This document shows, one piece after another, positions 9,153-18,135 of a stretch of 64,000 nucleotides of DNA (position 1 is its first letter; each line of letters begins with the position of its first letter). The translations under genes and the position numbers were made by a program. The notes beneath the pieces were generated by a model. The model did no database searches, was not told the origin of the DNA, and was given only the letters and a program-made list of their open reading frames with translations. The DNA comes from Demequina flava (GTDB taxonomy: Bacteria; Actinomycetota; Actinomycetes; Actinomycetales; Demequinaceae): the NCBI RefSeq assembly GCF_000975035.1, contig NZ_BBRA01000001.1:434001-498000 (forward strand). The letters are read 5' to 3'.

Positions 9153-10060
9153 GCGCGCGTGTACCTCTTGAGCGTCAGTAGCGACGCGATCAGGGCCAGG
9201 CCCACCGCGGCAAGAATCAGCCAGGGAGCCACCGCCCACACGTCTTCGCGCCCCACGTAGTCAACCCACGCGACGGAGCCGGTGAGCCAGCCCTCGACGA
9301 AGTACTTCACCGCGAGCCACAGGCCCGCAATCGCCATGACAGCACCACCGGTTGCCGCTGCGGCGCCCTCGAGCATGAACGGCGCCTGAATCAGCGAGCG
9401 AGACGCACCGACCATGCGCATGATGTTGGTCTCACGCCTACGGCTCAGCGCGCTCAGGCGGATCGTCGTCGTAATCAGCAAGATCGCGGTCAGCATCATG
9501 ACGCCGGCCAGGACGGCGGCGAGGATGGTCGCGGAGTTCAGCAGCGAGAACAGGTCATCGAAGACCTCTCGCTGGTCGTACACGGATTGGACGCCGGGCA
9601 ACCCAGCCGTGGCATCGGCCACCACCTGGAACTGCTCGGGGTCGTGAAGCTTCACGCGCAGCACGGGAGCCAGGTCCTCGGGCTCAAGCTGCGCGTACAC
9701 GCCGGAATCGTCGGCGGCGACGATGTTGTCGTAGACCTCTTCACGCGTCTCGACGTAGACGGATTCGACGCGGTCAGCGACGTTGCCCTCCTCGAGCACC
9801 GCCAGGATCTCGTCCTGCTGCACCGTCGTGACGGCGCCCTCGACGCAATTTTCCTCGAAGGCATCGGGCTGGCACAGGAAGATCGACACCTCGACCTGCC
9901 CGTACCAAGCGTCCTTCAGCTGCTGGACTTGCATCTGGGTGAGCGCAGCCGCGCCCACGAAGGTCAGCGACACGAACGTCACGAGCGCGACGGACAGCGC
10001 CATCGTGGAGTTGCGGCGCAGTCCATTCCAGACCTCGCCGGCGATAAACCTCAGCCGCAT
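9149..10060 (-). CDS. ftsX: Cell-division ABC transporter permease FtsX
   Basis: 303 residues with the FtsX plan: cytoplasmic N-terminus, first membrane helix (about 20-45), extracytoplasmic domain (about 50-175) with a Cys pair (in FLCQPDAFEENC), and three C-terminal helices (about 180-300). FtsX transmits ATP-driven movement of FtsE to a periplasmic or extracellular hydrolase. Its ATG overlaps the ftsE stop by one base (TGATG), and its own stop overlaps the M23 gene start, so the three are one translational unit. Confidence 0.93.
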   Translation of the reverse strand: MRLRFIAGEVWNGLRRNSTMALSVALVTFVSLTFVGAAALTQMQVQQLKDAWYGQVEVSIFLCQPDAFEENCVEGAVTTVQQDEILAVLEEGNVADRVESVYVETREEVYDNIVAADDSGVYAQLEPEDLAPVLRVKLHDPEQFQVVADATAGLPGVQSVYDQREVFDDLFSLLNSATILAAVLAGVMMLTAILLITTTIRLSALSRRRETNIMRMVGASRSLIQAPFMLEGAAAATGGAVMAIAGLWLAVKYFVEGWLTGSVAWVDYVGREDVWAVAPWLILAAVGLALIASLLTLKRYTRA

Positions 10061-10752
10061 CAGACGGTCTCCAACCCGTAGACGCCGCGGTCCTGGTCGC
10101 GCACCAGCTGGCCGCCCTTGAGCTCGATGACGCGTTTGCGCATCTGGTCAACGATCTCGTCGTCGTGCGTGGCCATCAGCACAGTGGTGCCGGTGCGGTT
10201 AATGCGGTCAAGCAAGCGCATGATGCCCACGGACGTGCCGGGGTCCAGGTTTCCTGTCGGCTCATCGCACAGGAGGATCGGCGGGTGGTTCACGAATGCG
10301 CGCGCGATCGCGACACGCTGCTGCTCACCACCTGACAGTTCGTGTGGGAGGCGACGCTCCTTGCCGGCCAGTCCCACCAGTTCAAGCATCTCGGGCACAG
10401 TCGCCTTGACGTCACGACGCGACTTGCCGATCACCTCGAGCGCGAACGCGACGTTTTGGTACACCGTCTTGTTCGGCAGTAGGCGGAAGTCCTGGAACAC
10501 GGTGCCGATCTCGCGGCGCAACTGCGGCACCCGCCAGTTGGAGAGGCGGTTGAGGTGGCGTCCGGCCACCCAAATGTCGCCGCTGGTGGGGCGCTCTTCG
10601 CGCAGCACGAGCTTCAGGAACGTCGTCTTGCCGGAGCCGGATGAGCCCACCAGGAAGACGAAGTCGCCGCGCTCGATCTCCACGTCAATTCCGTCCAGCG
10701 CGGGTCGCGCGCCGCGGGAATAGACCTTGGAGGCATTGTCGAATCGGATCAT
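10060..10752 (-). CDS. ftsE: Cell-division ATP-binding protein FtsE
   Basis: 230 residues, a single ABC ATPase domain: Walker A GSSGSGKT (near residue 37), Q-loop in FQDFRLLPN, signature [14 protein letters not shown], Walker [12 protein letters not shown] and the H-loop ATHDDE. Partner of FtsX at the division septum, coupling ATP hydrolysis to cell-wall cutting. A TTGACC element about 60 nt upstream on the minus strand may be its -35 box. In most actinobacteria prfB is directly upstream; here a DUF1801 gene on the other strand intervenes. Confidence 0.95.
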   Translation of the reverse strand: MIRFDNASKVYSRGARPALDGIDVEIERGDFVFLVGSSGSGKTTFLKLVLREERPTSGDIWVAGRHLNRLSNWRVPQLRREIGTVFQDFRLLPNKTVYQNVAFALEVIGKSRRDVKATVPEMLELVGLAGKERRLPHELSGGEQQRVAIARAFVNHPPILLCDEPTGNLDPGTSVGIMRLLDRINRTGTTVLMATHDDEIVDQMRKRVIELKGGQLVRDQDRGVYGLETV

Positions 10753-10953
10753 GGTTCACTTCCGCGCACGGGGTTCGGGTCGCACGCTGTACGCAAGCAT
10801 CGTAAGAAGGGGTCAAGCACGGTCCCCGCAGGCGCGCCGCGCGTGTCCGTGTCACATTGTTCACACCTCAAGTACTTCCAGAGGGCCGATGCCGGGGAGA
10901 CGCGGGCTGCCGTGTCACCTAGTGTCGGGTGAAGCGACGTGAGGAGACCGGGA

Positions 10954-11379
10954 ATGGAACAGCCAGATTCGACCGCGCCAGTTCCGCCTGTACCTGCGGC
11001 GATCGAGGCGGTCATCGCTGACTACTCCGACGACGTCCGCGCTCGGATTCTTGAGCTCAGAGAACTCGTGTGGCACGTCGCCGCGACCGATCCGGGCGTT
11101 GGTGAGCTCCACGAGACTCTCAAATGGGGCCAGCCGAGTTACCTGACGACGTCGCCGCGCACGGGGACGACCGTGAGGATTGACCGGGTGAAGGGCAGCA
11201 ATGACGTCGCGATCTTCACGCACTGTCAGACGAGTTTGGTCGGCGAATGCCGGGCGGAACACGGTGAGGTGTTCGATTACGACGGCACTCGCGCCGTGAT
11301 TGTGAGGGCGCCTGAACCAGTGCCTGAGGCGGAGCTACGCGACCACGTCGCCGAGGCATTGCTGTATCACCGCAGGTAG
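10954..11379 (+). CDS. DUF1801 (YdhG/YobT-like) small protein
   Basis: 141 residues. The central block ELHETLKWGQPSYLT is typical of DUF1801, a small alpha/beta domain of unknown function. The ATG at 10954 is chosen because GAGGAG at 10941-10946 is 7 nt upstream; a GTG 15 bases earlier would sit on that site. The gene lies opposite to and between prfB and ftsE, which are normally adjacent. It ends 61 bases before the prfB stop codon. Function unknown. Confidence 0.75.
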   Translation: MEQPDSTAPVPPVPAAIEAVIADYSDDVRARILELRELVWHVAATDPGVGELHETLKWGQPSYLTTSPRTGTTVRIDRVKGSNDVAIFTHCQTSLVGECRAEHGEVFDYDGTRAVIVRAPEPVPEAELRDHVAEALLYHRR

Positions 11380-11440
11380 AAGCCAACACAAGCCGGGGAC
11401 GTTACCTAAGCCAGCATCGGCCCTATGAAGGCGCCGGAGG

Positions 11441-12553
11441 CTAGTCCTGCGCGACCTGCTGCTGCTTGCGCCAGCGAATACCGGCGTCGATGAGGCCGTC
11501 GAGGTCGCCGTCGAAGACGACCTGCGGGTTGCCGACCTCGTAGCCCGTGCGCAGGTCCTTGACGAGCTGCTGGCCGTAAAGGAAGTACGAGCGCATCTGG
11601 TCACCCCACGAGGCCTTGATGTCGCCCGCGAGTTCCTTTTTTTGCGCAGCTTCCTCTTCCTTCTTCTGAAGGAGCAGGCGCGACTGCAGCACGCGCATGG
11701 CGGCGGCACGGTTCTGGATCTGCGACTTCTCATCCTGCATCGACACGACGATGCCGGTGGGGAGGTGGGTGATGCGGACCGCAGAGTCGGTGGTGTTGAC
11801 CGACTGGCCGCCGGGGCCCGATGAGCGGAACACATCGATCTTGAGGTCAGCCTCGGCCACCTCGACGTGGTCGGTGGACTCAATCTGCGGAATCACCTCG
11901 ACGGCAGCGAAGCTGGTCTGGCGCTTATCCGCGGAACCAAAGGGGCTGATGCGCGCGAGGCGGTGCGTGCCGGCCTCAACCGAGAGAGTTCCGAACGCGT
12001 ACGGGGTGTTGACCTCGAAGGTCGCGGACTTGATGCCGGCACCCTCCGCGTACGAGGTGTCGAGCACCTTGGTCGCGTAGCCGTGGCGCTCCGCCCAGCG
12101 CAGGTACATGCGCAGCAGCATCTCGGCGAAATCGGTTGCATCGTCGCCACCCGCGCCAGAGCGGATCGTGACGACGGCGTTGCGCTCGTCCCACTCCCCC
12201 GACATCAAGGTGCGGACCTCCATGGCCGACAGGTCCTTCTTCAAGACGTCGAGTTCGGCGTCTGCCTCAGCGAGGGTCTCCTCGTCTTCGCCCTCGGTAC
12301 CGAGCTCGACGAGGACTTCGAGGTCCTCGATGCGGCGACGGAAAGTGTTGAGACGCTCGAGCTCGCCGTTGGCATTCGACAGAGCGCTGGTCACCGCCTG
12401 GGCGTTGTCCTGGTCATCCCACAGGTCCGGCGCTGACGCCTCGGTCTCAAGGGTGGCGATCTTGGCCTTGAGGGCGTCGGGGTCGCTTACGGCCTCGATC
12501 TGCGCGAAGGTCGCCTGAAGCGCGGACAGCTCTGCTGGGAAATCGGTAGCCAC
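11441..12553 (-). CDS. prfB: Peptide chain release factor 2
   Basis: 370 residues, full RF2 length. It has the GGQ tripeptide (in [14 protein letters not shown]) that triggers peptidyl-tRNA hydrolysis and the SPF motif (in [10 protein letters not shown]) that reads UGA and UAA stop codons. The reading frame is continuous: there is no in-frame TGA or +1 frameshift site of the kind that autoregulates prfB in many bacteria. Start GTG at 12553, with TAGACT at 12562-12567 lying 8 nt upstream (possible leaderless start). Confidence 0.95.
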   Translation of the reverse strand: MATDFPAELSALQATFAQIEAVSDPDALKAKIATLETEASAPDLWDDQDNAQAVTSALSNANGELERLNTFRRRIEDLEVLVELGTEGEDEETLAEADAELDVLKKDLSAMEVRTLMSGEWDERNAVVTIRSGAGGDDATDFAEMLLRMYLRWAERHGYATKVLDTSYAEGAGIKSATFEVNTPYAFGTLSVEAGTHRLARISPFGSADKRQTSFAAVEVIPQIESTDHVEVAEADLKIDVFRSSGPGGQSVNTTDSAVRITHLPTGIVVSMQDEKSQIQNRAAAMRVLQSRLLLQKKEEEAAQKKELAGDIKASWGDQMRSYFLYGQQLVKDLRTGYEVGNPQVVFDGDLDGLIDAGIRWRKQQQVAQD

Positions 12554-12598
12554 GACGGTCCAGTCTAGTCGGGATCACGCGGACGGCTCCGCGACGGC

Positions 12599-12642
12599 CT
12601 GGGCGCGTGCGATGGGCCGGTGTGTCTCGCGCACGCGCCCAG
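12599..12642. repeat. 13-bp perfect inverted repeat between prfB and the BASS transporter gene
   Basis: CTGGGCGCGTGCG (12599-12611) and its perfect complement (12630-12642) enclose an 18-nt loop. Because the flanking genes diverge, this cannot be a terminator of either. It may be a regulatory palindrome or a hairpin in the 5' leader of the transporter mRNA. Confidence 0.55.
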
Positions 12643-12652
12643 CCCCCTGAGG

Positions 12653-12670
12653 CCACGGCCGTGGTAGGAA
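12653..12670 (+). promoter_or_regulatory. Palindrome next to a -10-like hexamer upstream of the BASS gene
   Basis: CCACGGCCGTGG (12653-12664) is a perfect 12-bp palindrome that abuts TAGGAA (12665-12670), a possible -10 element for the gene starting at 12728. The layout would let a dimeric repressor block RNA polymerase; the regulator is unknown. Confidence 0.3.
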
Positions 12671-12727
12671 AGAGACAGCAACCAGGGGAAATGCCGCATT
12701 CGGCGCACACACGATTCAGGAGCACAC

Positions 12728-13585
12728 ATGTCTGAAGTACTGACCGCGATCGCGCAAGTGTCGATTCTTGTCTTTGTCGTGGCCTCCATGATCGCGTTGG
12801 GGCTATCGCTCACGGTTGAGCAGATCCTGACTCCGCTCAAAAACGCCAAACTGGTGATTCTGGGGCTGCTCGTGAGCTTCGTGATCGCGCCCGCGGCGGC
12901 CTGGGGAATCGCAACGGTGTTTGGGCTCGGCGACGATCAGGCCTTGGGCCTCATCCTGCTGGGCGTCGCGGCGGGCGCACCCTTCCTCCCCAAACTGGCG
13001 CAGATGGCCAAGGGAAACGTGCCGTACTCGGTGGGCCTGATGGTACTGCTCATGGTCGTCACAGTCATCTACGTGCCCCTGGTGCTGCCGCTTCTTGTGG
13101 ACGGCGTGAGTGTGAGCGCATGGGACATTGCCCGCCCGCTCGTCCTGCTGATGCTGCTGCCGCTCATCATTGCCCTTATCGTGCGCGCCAGGTACCCCGA
13201 GTCCGCGAAGGCTGCGCCCAAGTTCAATCAGATCTCCTCGACTGGCCTCGCCCTCGGCATTGGCGCCGGGATCATCGTGGCGCTGCCGTCTATCTGGGAT
13301 CAGATCGGGACCGGACTCATCTTCGCGACGATTCTGTTTGTTGTCGTGTTGCTCGTGTTCGGCTACCTCATGGGCGGGTCCACTCGAGATGAGAAGGTCG
13401 TGACCTCACTCGGGTCCGCCCAGCGCAACCTGTCCGCGGCTCTCTTGATTGCAGGCACCAGCTTTGTCGACACGCCCACGGTGTTGGTGTCCGTCCTGGT
13501 CGCCTCCTTGATCCTGACGGCTCTGCTCCTGCTCACTGCGGGGGAACTTGGCAAGCGCGTGGCTGGGGCGCCTTCGACGTCTTGA
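12728..13585 (+). CDS. Bile acid:sodium symporter (BASS) family transporter
   Basis: 285 residues, almost wholly hydrophobic, with about nine to ten membrane helices. GVAAGAPFLPKLAQMAKGN (about 83-101) and the paired GSAQRNLSAALLIAG segment (about 225-239) match the crossover regions that bind sodium and substrate in the BASS/SBF fold. Expected to carry an organic acid together with sodium across the cytoplasmic membrane; the substrate is not evident. AGGAG lies 6 nt before the ATG. Followed by a stem-loop and then a ClC gene with its own promoter. Confidence 0.75.
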   Translation: MSEVLTAIAQVSILVFVVASMIALGLSLTVEQILTPLKNAKLVILGLLVSFVIAPAAAWGIATVFGLGDDQALGLILLGVAAGAPFLPKLAQMAKGNVPYSVGLMVLLMVVTVIYVPLVLPLLVDGVSVSAWDIARPLVLLMLLPLIIALIVRARYPESAKAAPKFNQISSTGLALGIGAGIIVALPSIWDQIGTGLIFATILFVVVLLVFGYLMGGSTRDEKVVTSLGSAQRNLSAALLIAGTSFVDTPTVLVSVLVASLILTALLLLTAGELGKRVAGAPSTS

Positions 13586-13588
13586 ACA

Positions 13589-13614
13589 AGGTCCGTCGCG
13601 ACAGGCACGGACCT
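13589..13614 (+). terminator. Inverted repeat after the BASS gene
   Basis: AGGTCCGT and ACGGACCT form a perfect 8-bp stem around a 10-nt loop, starting 4 bases after the stop codon. No U-tract follows, so termination is plausible but not certain. Confidence 0.5.
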
Positions 13615-13669
13615 GTCGGATGGACACAAGCCTTCCCGCTGGTAGTCGGCACGCCGTATGCTCGCAGAC

Positions 13670-15007
13670 ATGACTGTGGATGCGGCTGCACATTCCCCGG
13701 ACAAGACCTCACGCGCTCGAAAGTTGCTGCGAGTCACGGTGCCGGCCGTGATCATCGGCGCAATGTGCGGTGTCTTGCTGTGGGCTATCGACGAGGCCGC
13801 GCACGGCGTCACCGTGTTCATGTGGGAACTGGTGCCCGATTGGATCGGCATTGATCCCGAGGCCCGCTGGTGGCCGATCGTGGTCCTGGGACTTGCGGGG
13901 CTCTCCGTCGGCGTCATCATTCGCTACATCCCAGGGCACGGTGGCTACGACTCCGCCACGACAGAGCTCGTGGCTCCCCCACTCCCCCTCAAGGTGCTCC
14001 CGGGCGTTGCGCTGGCACTGATCGTCAGCTTGGGCGCTGGTGTGAGCCTTGGTCCTGAAAGCCCGATCATTTCGATTGCCGTAGGGCTGTCGATGTGGGG
14101 TCTGCTGAAGATCATGCCGAACGTGGGTCACGGCCCTGTGATCCTGATCGCGAGCGCCGGAATGATCGGTGCAATGTTTGGCTCCCCGGTGGCCGCCGCA
14201 CTGCTGCTGACGGAGCTCGTCGCAGGCGTCAAGACCGGCGGATTGCTGTGGGACCGCCTCTTCGCACCCGTTGCAGCGGCGTCCGCTGGCGCGTTGACCG
14301 CCCACTGGCTGGGCGTGGCGTTCTCGCCAAGTGACATCAGCGACTACGCGGGTCCGCACTGGATGGACCTCGTGATCGGCATTCCGATCGCAGTCGTTGC
14401 GGCACTCGGCTCTCTCGCCGGAGCCTGGCTGATGCCCAAACTGTGGCACCTGCTTCGCCGTTTCCCCAATCCCATCGTGTTCACGACATTGGGCGGCATC
14501 ATGCTCGGCGTCCTGGGAGCGATCGGTGGACCCATCACGCTGTTCAAGGGTGCCGAGCAAACCGGCGAATTGGTCTCCCGCGCAGGCGAGTTCTCGTTCT
14601 GGGCACTGCTGGGCATGGCGCTGATCAAGGTGGCAGCGCTCACCGTCTCTGCGGCGGCGGGCTTCCGCGGCGGTCGAATCTTCCCGGCCGTATTTATCGG
14701 GGCGGCGTTCGGACTTGCAGGCCACTCGCTGTTCCCGGAGTCGTCACTTGCGCTCGCGATTGCGGCTGGCTCTATGGGCTCGATCCTCGCGATTGGGCGC
14801 GACGGCTGGCTTGCGGGGTTCATGGGTGTGGCTCTCGTCGGCGACATCACCATCCTGCCGGTCCTGATGGTCATCATCTTGCCCACGTGGCTCGTGGTGA
14901 CCTCGGCGCCCGCGATGATCGTTGAGCACGCGGTCGTGCCGCCGAACGCAGGCCACCAACCCCCACCCGAGCCGGAAATCACGCCCGAAGAAGCGCGCGA
15001 AAAGTAG
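13670..15007 (+). CDS. ClC-family chloride channel or H+/Cl- antiporter
   Basis: 445 residues with about ten to twelve membrane helices. The selectivity motifs are visible: GAGVSLGPESP (about residues 123-133) with the external gating Glu, GSPVAAALLLTEL, and GGRIFPAVFIG. No cytoplasmic CBS domain is present. Retention of the gating Glu allows proton-coupled exchange, but the internal proton-transfer Glu was not located, so channel versus antiporter is open. The ATG at 13670 is preferred: TATGCT at 13657-13662 is 7 nt upstream, giving a leaderless transcript, whereas the earlier ATG would lie on that hexamer. Confidence 0.85.
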   Translation: MTVDAAAHSPDKTSRARKLLRVTVPAVIIGAMCGVLLWAIDEAAHGVTVFMWELVPDWIGIDPEARWWPIVVLGLAGLSVGVIIRYIPGHGGYDSATTELVAPPLPLKVLPGVALALIVSLGAGVSLGPESPIISIAVGLSMWGLLKIMPNVGHGPVILIASAGMIGAMFGSPVAAALLLTELVAGVKTGGLLWDRLFAPVAAASAGALTAHWLGVAFSPSDISDYAGPHWMDLVIGIPIAVVAALGSLAGAWLMPKLWHLLRRFPNPIVFTTLGGIMLGVLGAIGGPITLFKGAEQTGELVSRAGEFSFWALLGMALIKVAALTVSAAAGFRGGRIFPAVFIGAAFGLAGHSLFPESSLALAIAAGSMGSILAIGRDGWLAGFMGVALVGDITILPVLMVIILPTWLVVTSAPAMIVEHAVVPPNAGHQPPPEPEITPEEAREK

Positions 15008-15058
15008 CGCTAGCCACGGTCTCTCACCGCGCTCGACCATTCCTCCGTTGCCCACGGG

Positions 15059-15128
15059 CACCGAAAAACAACGGCCAGGACGCGCATCGGCCCGTATCCC
15101 CGCCGAGTATGTACGGCCAGGCGAAAAC
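15059..15128 (+). repeat. Convergent-gap element, copy A
   Basis: Two ACGGCCAG boxes begin at 15071 and 15113, 42 bp apart. The second sits in the conserved block GTATGTACGGCCAGG, preceded by CGCCGA, so that GCCG and CGGC can pair around it, and followed by CGAAAA. GAAAAA precedes the first box. The element lies between the convergent ClC and adhE genes. A further GCGGCCAGG follows at 15132. The other copies are at 38.1, 53.5 and 54.9 kb. Confidence 0.85.
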
Positions 15129-15257
15129 AGTGCGGCCAGGCGGGGGCGAGACGGGTGCGGTTGGGCAAGACGGCGCGGCGAGCCGCCGGGGCATGACGAA
15201 GCCCCCAGGCGTTCACACCCAGGGGCTTCGTCTTGATCGCGCTAGTGCGCGTCGTAC

Positions 15258-18005
15258 TTACTTCTTAGCGCGGGCCTTCTTGGCTGCGGGCTTAGCCGCC
15301 GCCTTGGTGGCCTTCTCGTCGGCCTTGGCCTCAGCATCGGCCGCCTGGACCTCGCGGGCCTCGACGTCCTCGTAACGGATGCCGTAATACGCGGCCTGCA
15401 TCATGACCTTCATGTCCGCCAGCATGGGCAGACGTGGGTTGGCAGGTGCGCACTGGTCCTCGTAGGCGTTCAGCGCGAGGGTGTCGAGCGAGGAGATGAA
15501 CTCCTTCTCGTCGACGCCGACCGCCTGGAACGAGGCCTCGATGCCAACCTTGGCGCGCAGCGCCTCGATTGCCGTGGCGTAGGCCTCGACGGCCTCGTCC
15601 GGAGTGGAGTGTGCGAGGCCAAGGACCTTCGCGATCTCCTGGAACCGCTCGGGCGCCACGTAGGACTCCTGCTTTGGCCATGAGGTGGGCTTGGTCGGGA
15701 TCTTGCCGTTGTAGCGGATGACGTGCGGCAGGTAGATCGCGTTGGTACGGCCGTGGGCGACGTGGAACATCGAACCGGTCACGTGGCTCATCGCGTGGAC
15801 GAGTCCCAAGAACGCGTTACCGAACGCCATTCCGGCAATCGTCGCAGCGTTGTGCATCTTCTCGCGAGCCTTTTCCGCCTCTGGTCCACCAGCAACCGAA
15901 GTCTCGATGTTGTCGAAGACCATGCGGATCGCCTGCAGCGCCATGCCATCAGTGAAGTCGTTGGCGTAGACGGAGACGAACGCCTCGGTGGCGTGGGTCA
16001 GAGCGTCGAAGCCGGAGTCCGCGGCAACGCGAGCGGGAAGCTGCGCGGTGAGCACGGGGTCGACGATCGCGACCGACGGGGTCAGCGCGTAATCGGCGAG
16101 GGGGTACTTGCGACCGGTCTCGGTGTCGGTGATGACAGCGAAGGGGGTGACCTCCGCGCCGGTGCCCGATGTAGTCGGGATGCACACCAACTGCGCCAGT
16201 TCGCCCAACTGGGGGAACGTGAACGCACGCTTGCGGATGTCGAAGAACTTCTCCTTGAGGTCGTTGAAGACCACCTCTGGGTGCTCATACATGAGCCACA
16301 TGACCTTCGCGGCGTCCATGGGTGAGCCACCGCCGACGGCGATGATCGTGTCGGGCTTGAACGCCCGCAGCACCTCGGCACCCTTGGTGACGGTGGCCAC
16401 GGAGGGCTCCGGCTCCACGTTGTCGATGATCTGGACGGAGACCTTGTTGTTGCGGCGGTTTAGGACATCGAGAAGCTTGTCCACAATGCCGATGCGGGTC
16501 ATGGTCGAGTCGGTCACGATGGTCACGCGCTCAACGTCAGGCATGGACTTGAGGTAACGGATCGAGTTGGGCTCGAAGTAGGTCTTTGCCGGAACCTTGA
16601 ACCACTGCATGTTGTTGTTCCTCCGGCCGATGCGCTTGACGTTCACGAGGTTCACTGCGGTGACGTTGTTGCTCACCGAGTTGTGGCCGTAGGAGCCGCA
16701 GCCCAGCGTCAGCGAGGGCAGGAACGCGTTGTAGATGTCACCGATGCCACCCTGCGATGAGGGCGAGTTGCAGATGATACGCACGGCCTTCACGCGGGAG
16801 CCGAACTCCTGGATGAGGTCCTGGTCGGTGGCGTGGATGGCGGCCGAGTGGCCCAGGCCGTGGAACTCGACCATGCGCTCGGCGTAGTCGAGGCCCTGCT
16901 CGGTGGACTCGGACTTGAGGACGGCGAGGACGGGGCACAACTTCTCGCGAGTCAGGGGCTCGGACTCACCGACGGTGCTGACCTCGGCCATGATGATCGA
17001 GGTGTCCGCAGGAACCGAGAAACCGGCCTGCTGGGCGATCCACTCGGGCGACTTACCCACCACGTTCGGGTTGAGCTTTGCGCCAGCGCAGTTTTCGCCG
17101 TTGGCCTGCACGCCGAAGATGAACTCTTCGAGCTTGGCCTTCTCATCAGCGTTCACCACGTAGGCGTGCAGCTTCTGGAACTCGTCCATCGCGGTGTCGT
17201 AGATGGAGGTGTCGATGATGACTGCCTGCTCAGAGGCGCACACCATGCCGTTGTCGAAGGCCTTCGAGATGATGATGTCGTTCACGGAGCGCTTGAGGTT
17301 GGCGGACTCGTGAATGTAGGCGGGAACGTTGCCGGCGCCCACACCGAGGGCGGGCTTGCCGCAGGAGTATGCGGCCTTGACCATCGCGTTTCCGCCGGTG
17401 GCCAGGATCAGCGCAATGCCGTCGTGGTTCATCAGGGCGTTGGTGGCCTCGATGGAGGGGTGCTCGACCCACTGGATGCAGTTTTCGGGAGCGCCGGCCT
17501 CGATGGCGGCGTCACGCACCACGCGAGCTGCGGCTACGGAGGATTCCTGAGCGCTGGGGTGGAACGCGAACACGATCGGGTTGCGGGTCTTGAGCGCGAT
17601 CAGCGACTTAAAGATCGCGGTCGAGGTTGGGTTGGTGACCGGGGTGACTCCACAGATGACGCCCACGGGCTCGGCGATCTCGGTGATGCCCAGCAGGGGG
17701 TCCTCGTGAATGACGCCCACGGTCTTCATGTTGCCCATCGAGTGAGTCACGTGCTCACAGGCGAAGATGTTCTTGACCGCCTTGTCCTCGAATACTCCGC
17801 GGCCGGTCTCTGCGACGGCCTGCAGGGCGAGGTCTCCGTGCTGGTTGAGGGCTGCGACGGATGCCTTCTTGACCAGAAGGTCCACGTCGTCTTGGGTGAA
17901 CGCTGTGTAGGCGTCGAGTGCGCGCTGGCCGTTGGCGACCAACCGATCGATTTCCTCTGCGACGGACGGCTGAGCAGCAGTGGGGCTGTCAACAGTGGCG
18001 GTCAT
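15258..18005 (-). CDS. adhE: Bifunctional acetaldehyde-CoA/alcohol dehydrogenase AdhE
   Basis: 915 residues. The N-terminal half is a CoA-acylating aldehyde dehydrogenase with the catalytic Cys in NGMVCASEQ (about residue 250); the C-terminal half is an iron-dependent alcohol dehydrogenase with GGGSPMDAAK for NAD and metal-site histidines in LVHAMSHVTGSMFHVAHG. It converts acetyl-CoA to ethanol and regenerates NAD+ in fermentation. The ATG at 18005 follows GGGAGAA; 39 extra upstream codons are not supported. Odd feature: the last 30 or so residues form a Lys/Ala-rich, histone-H1-like tail not usual for AdhE. It is third in a same-strand series pflB-pflA-adhE with a 130-base gap holding a possible promoter. 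Confidence 0.95.
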   Translation of the reverse strand: MTATVDSPTAAQPSVAEEIDRLVANGQRALDAYTAFTQDDVDLLVKKASVAALNQHGDLALQAVAETGRGVFEDKAVKNIFACEHVTHSMGNMKTVGVIHEDPLLGITEIAEPVGVICGVTPVTNPTSTAIFKSLIALKTRNPIVFAFHPSAQESSVAAARVVRDAAIEAGAPENCIQWVEHPSIEATNALMNHDGIALILATGGNAMVKAAYSCGKPALGVGAGNVPAYIHESANLKRSVNDIIISKAFDNGMVCASEQAVIIDTSIYDTAMDEFQKLHAYVVNADEKAKLEEFIFGVQANGENCAGAKLNPNVVGKSPEWIAQQAGFSVPADTSIIMAEVSTVGESEPLTREKLCPVLAVLKSESTEQGLDYAERMVEFHGLGHSAAIHATDQDLIQEFGSRVKAVRIICNSPSSQGGIGDIYNAFLPSLTLGCGSYGHNSVSNNVTAVNLVNVKRIGRRNNNMQWFKVPAKTYFEPNSIRYLKSMPDVERVTIVTDSTMTRIGIVDKLLDVLNRRNNKVSVQIIDNVEPEPSVATVTKGAEVLRAFKPDTIIAVGGGSPMDAAKVMWLMYEHPEVVFNDLKEKFFDIRKRAFTFPQLGELAQLVCIPTTSGTGAEVTPFAVITDTETGRKYPLADYALTPSVAIVDPVLTAQLPARVAADSGFDALTHATEAFVSVYANDFTDGMALQAIRMVFDNIETSVAGGPEAEKAREKMHNAATIAGMAFGNAFLGLVHAMSHVTGSMFHVAHGRTNAIYLPHVIRYNGKIPTKPTSWPKQESYVAPERFQEIAKVLGLAHSTPDEAVEAYATAIEALRAKVGIEASFQAVGVDEKEFISSLDTLALNAYEDQCAPANPRLPMLADMKVMMQAAYYGIRYEDVEAREVQAADAEAKADEKATKAAAKPAAKKARAKK

Positions 18006-18026
18006 GATGATTCTCCCTTGGGTCAC

Positions 18027-18106
18027 GGACCCCATGTGGGATCCTGATACCTCGAATCTATGCCTGCAGGAAGCCCATATCTTGAGGCCATAGTCCCGCG
18101 TGACAA
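18027..18106 (-). promoter_or_regulatory. Candidate adhE promoter and palindrome
   Basis: On the minus strand TTGTCA (18101-18106) is followed after 17 bases by AAGATA (18078-18083). Closer to the gene, an 18-bp imperfect palindrome centred on CCCATGTGGG (18027-18044) could be an operator. No Rex-type TGTGAA/TTCACA site was found. Assignment is from pattern only. Confidence 0.35.
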
Positions 18107-18135
18107 AGGTCCCGACACCCAAGGGACATCAGTGA

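Noticed and set aside
11441-12553. Programmed frameshift in prfB
   Set aside because: The frame is continuous and no slippery CTTTGA-type site was found near the start.
18006-18135. Rex operator before adhE
   Set aside because: No TGTGAA/TTCACA dyad found; only an unrelated CCCATGTGGG palindrome.
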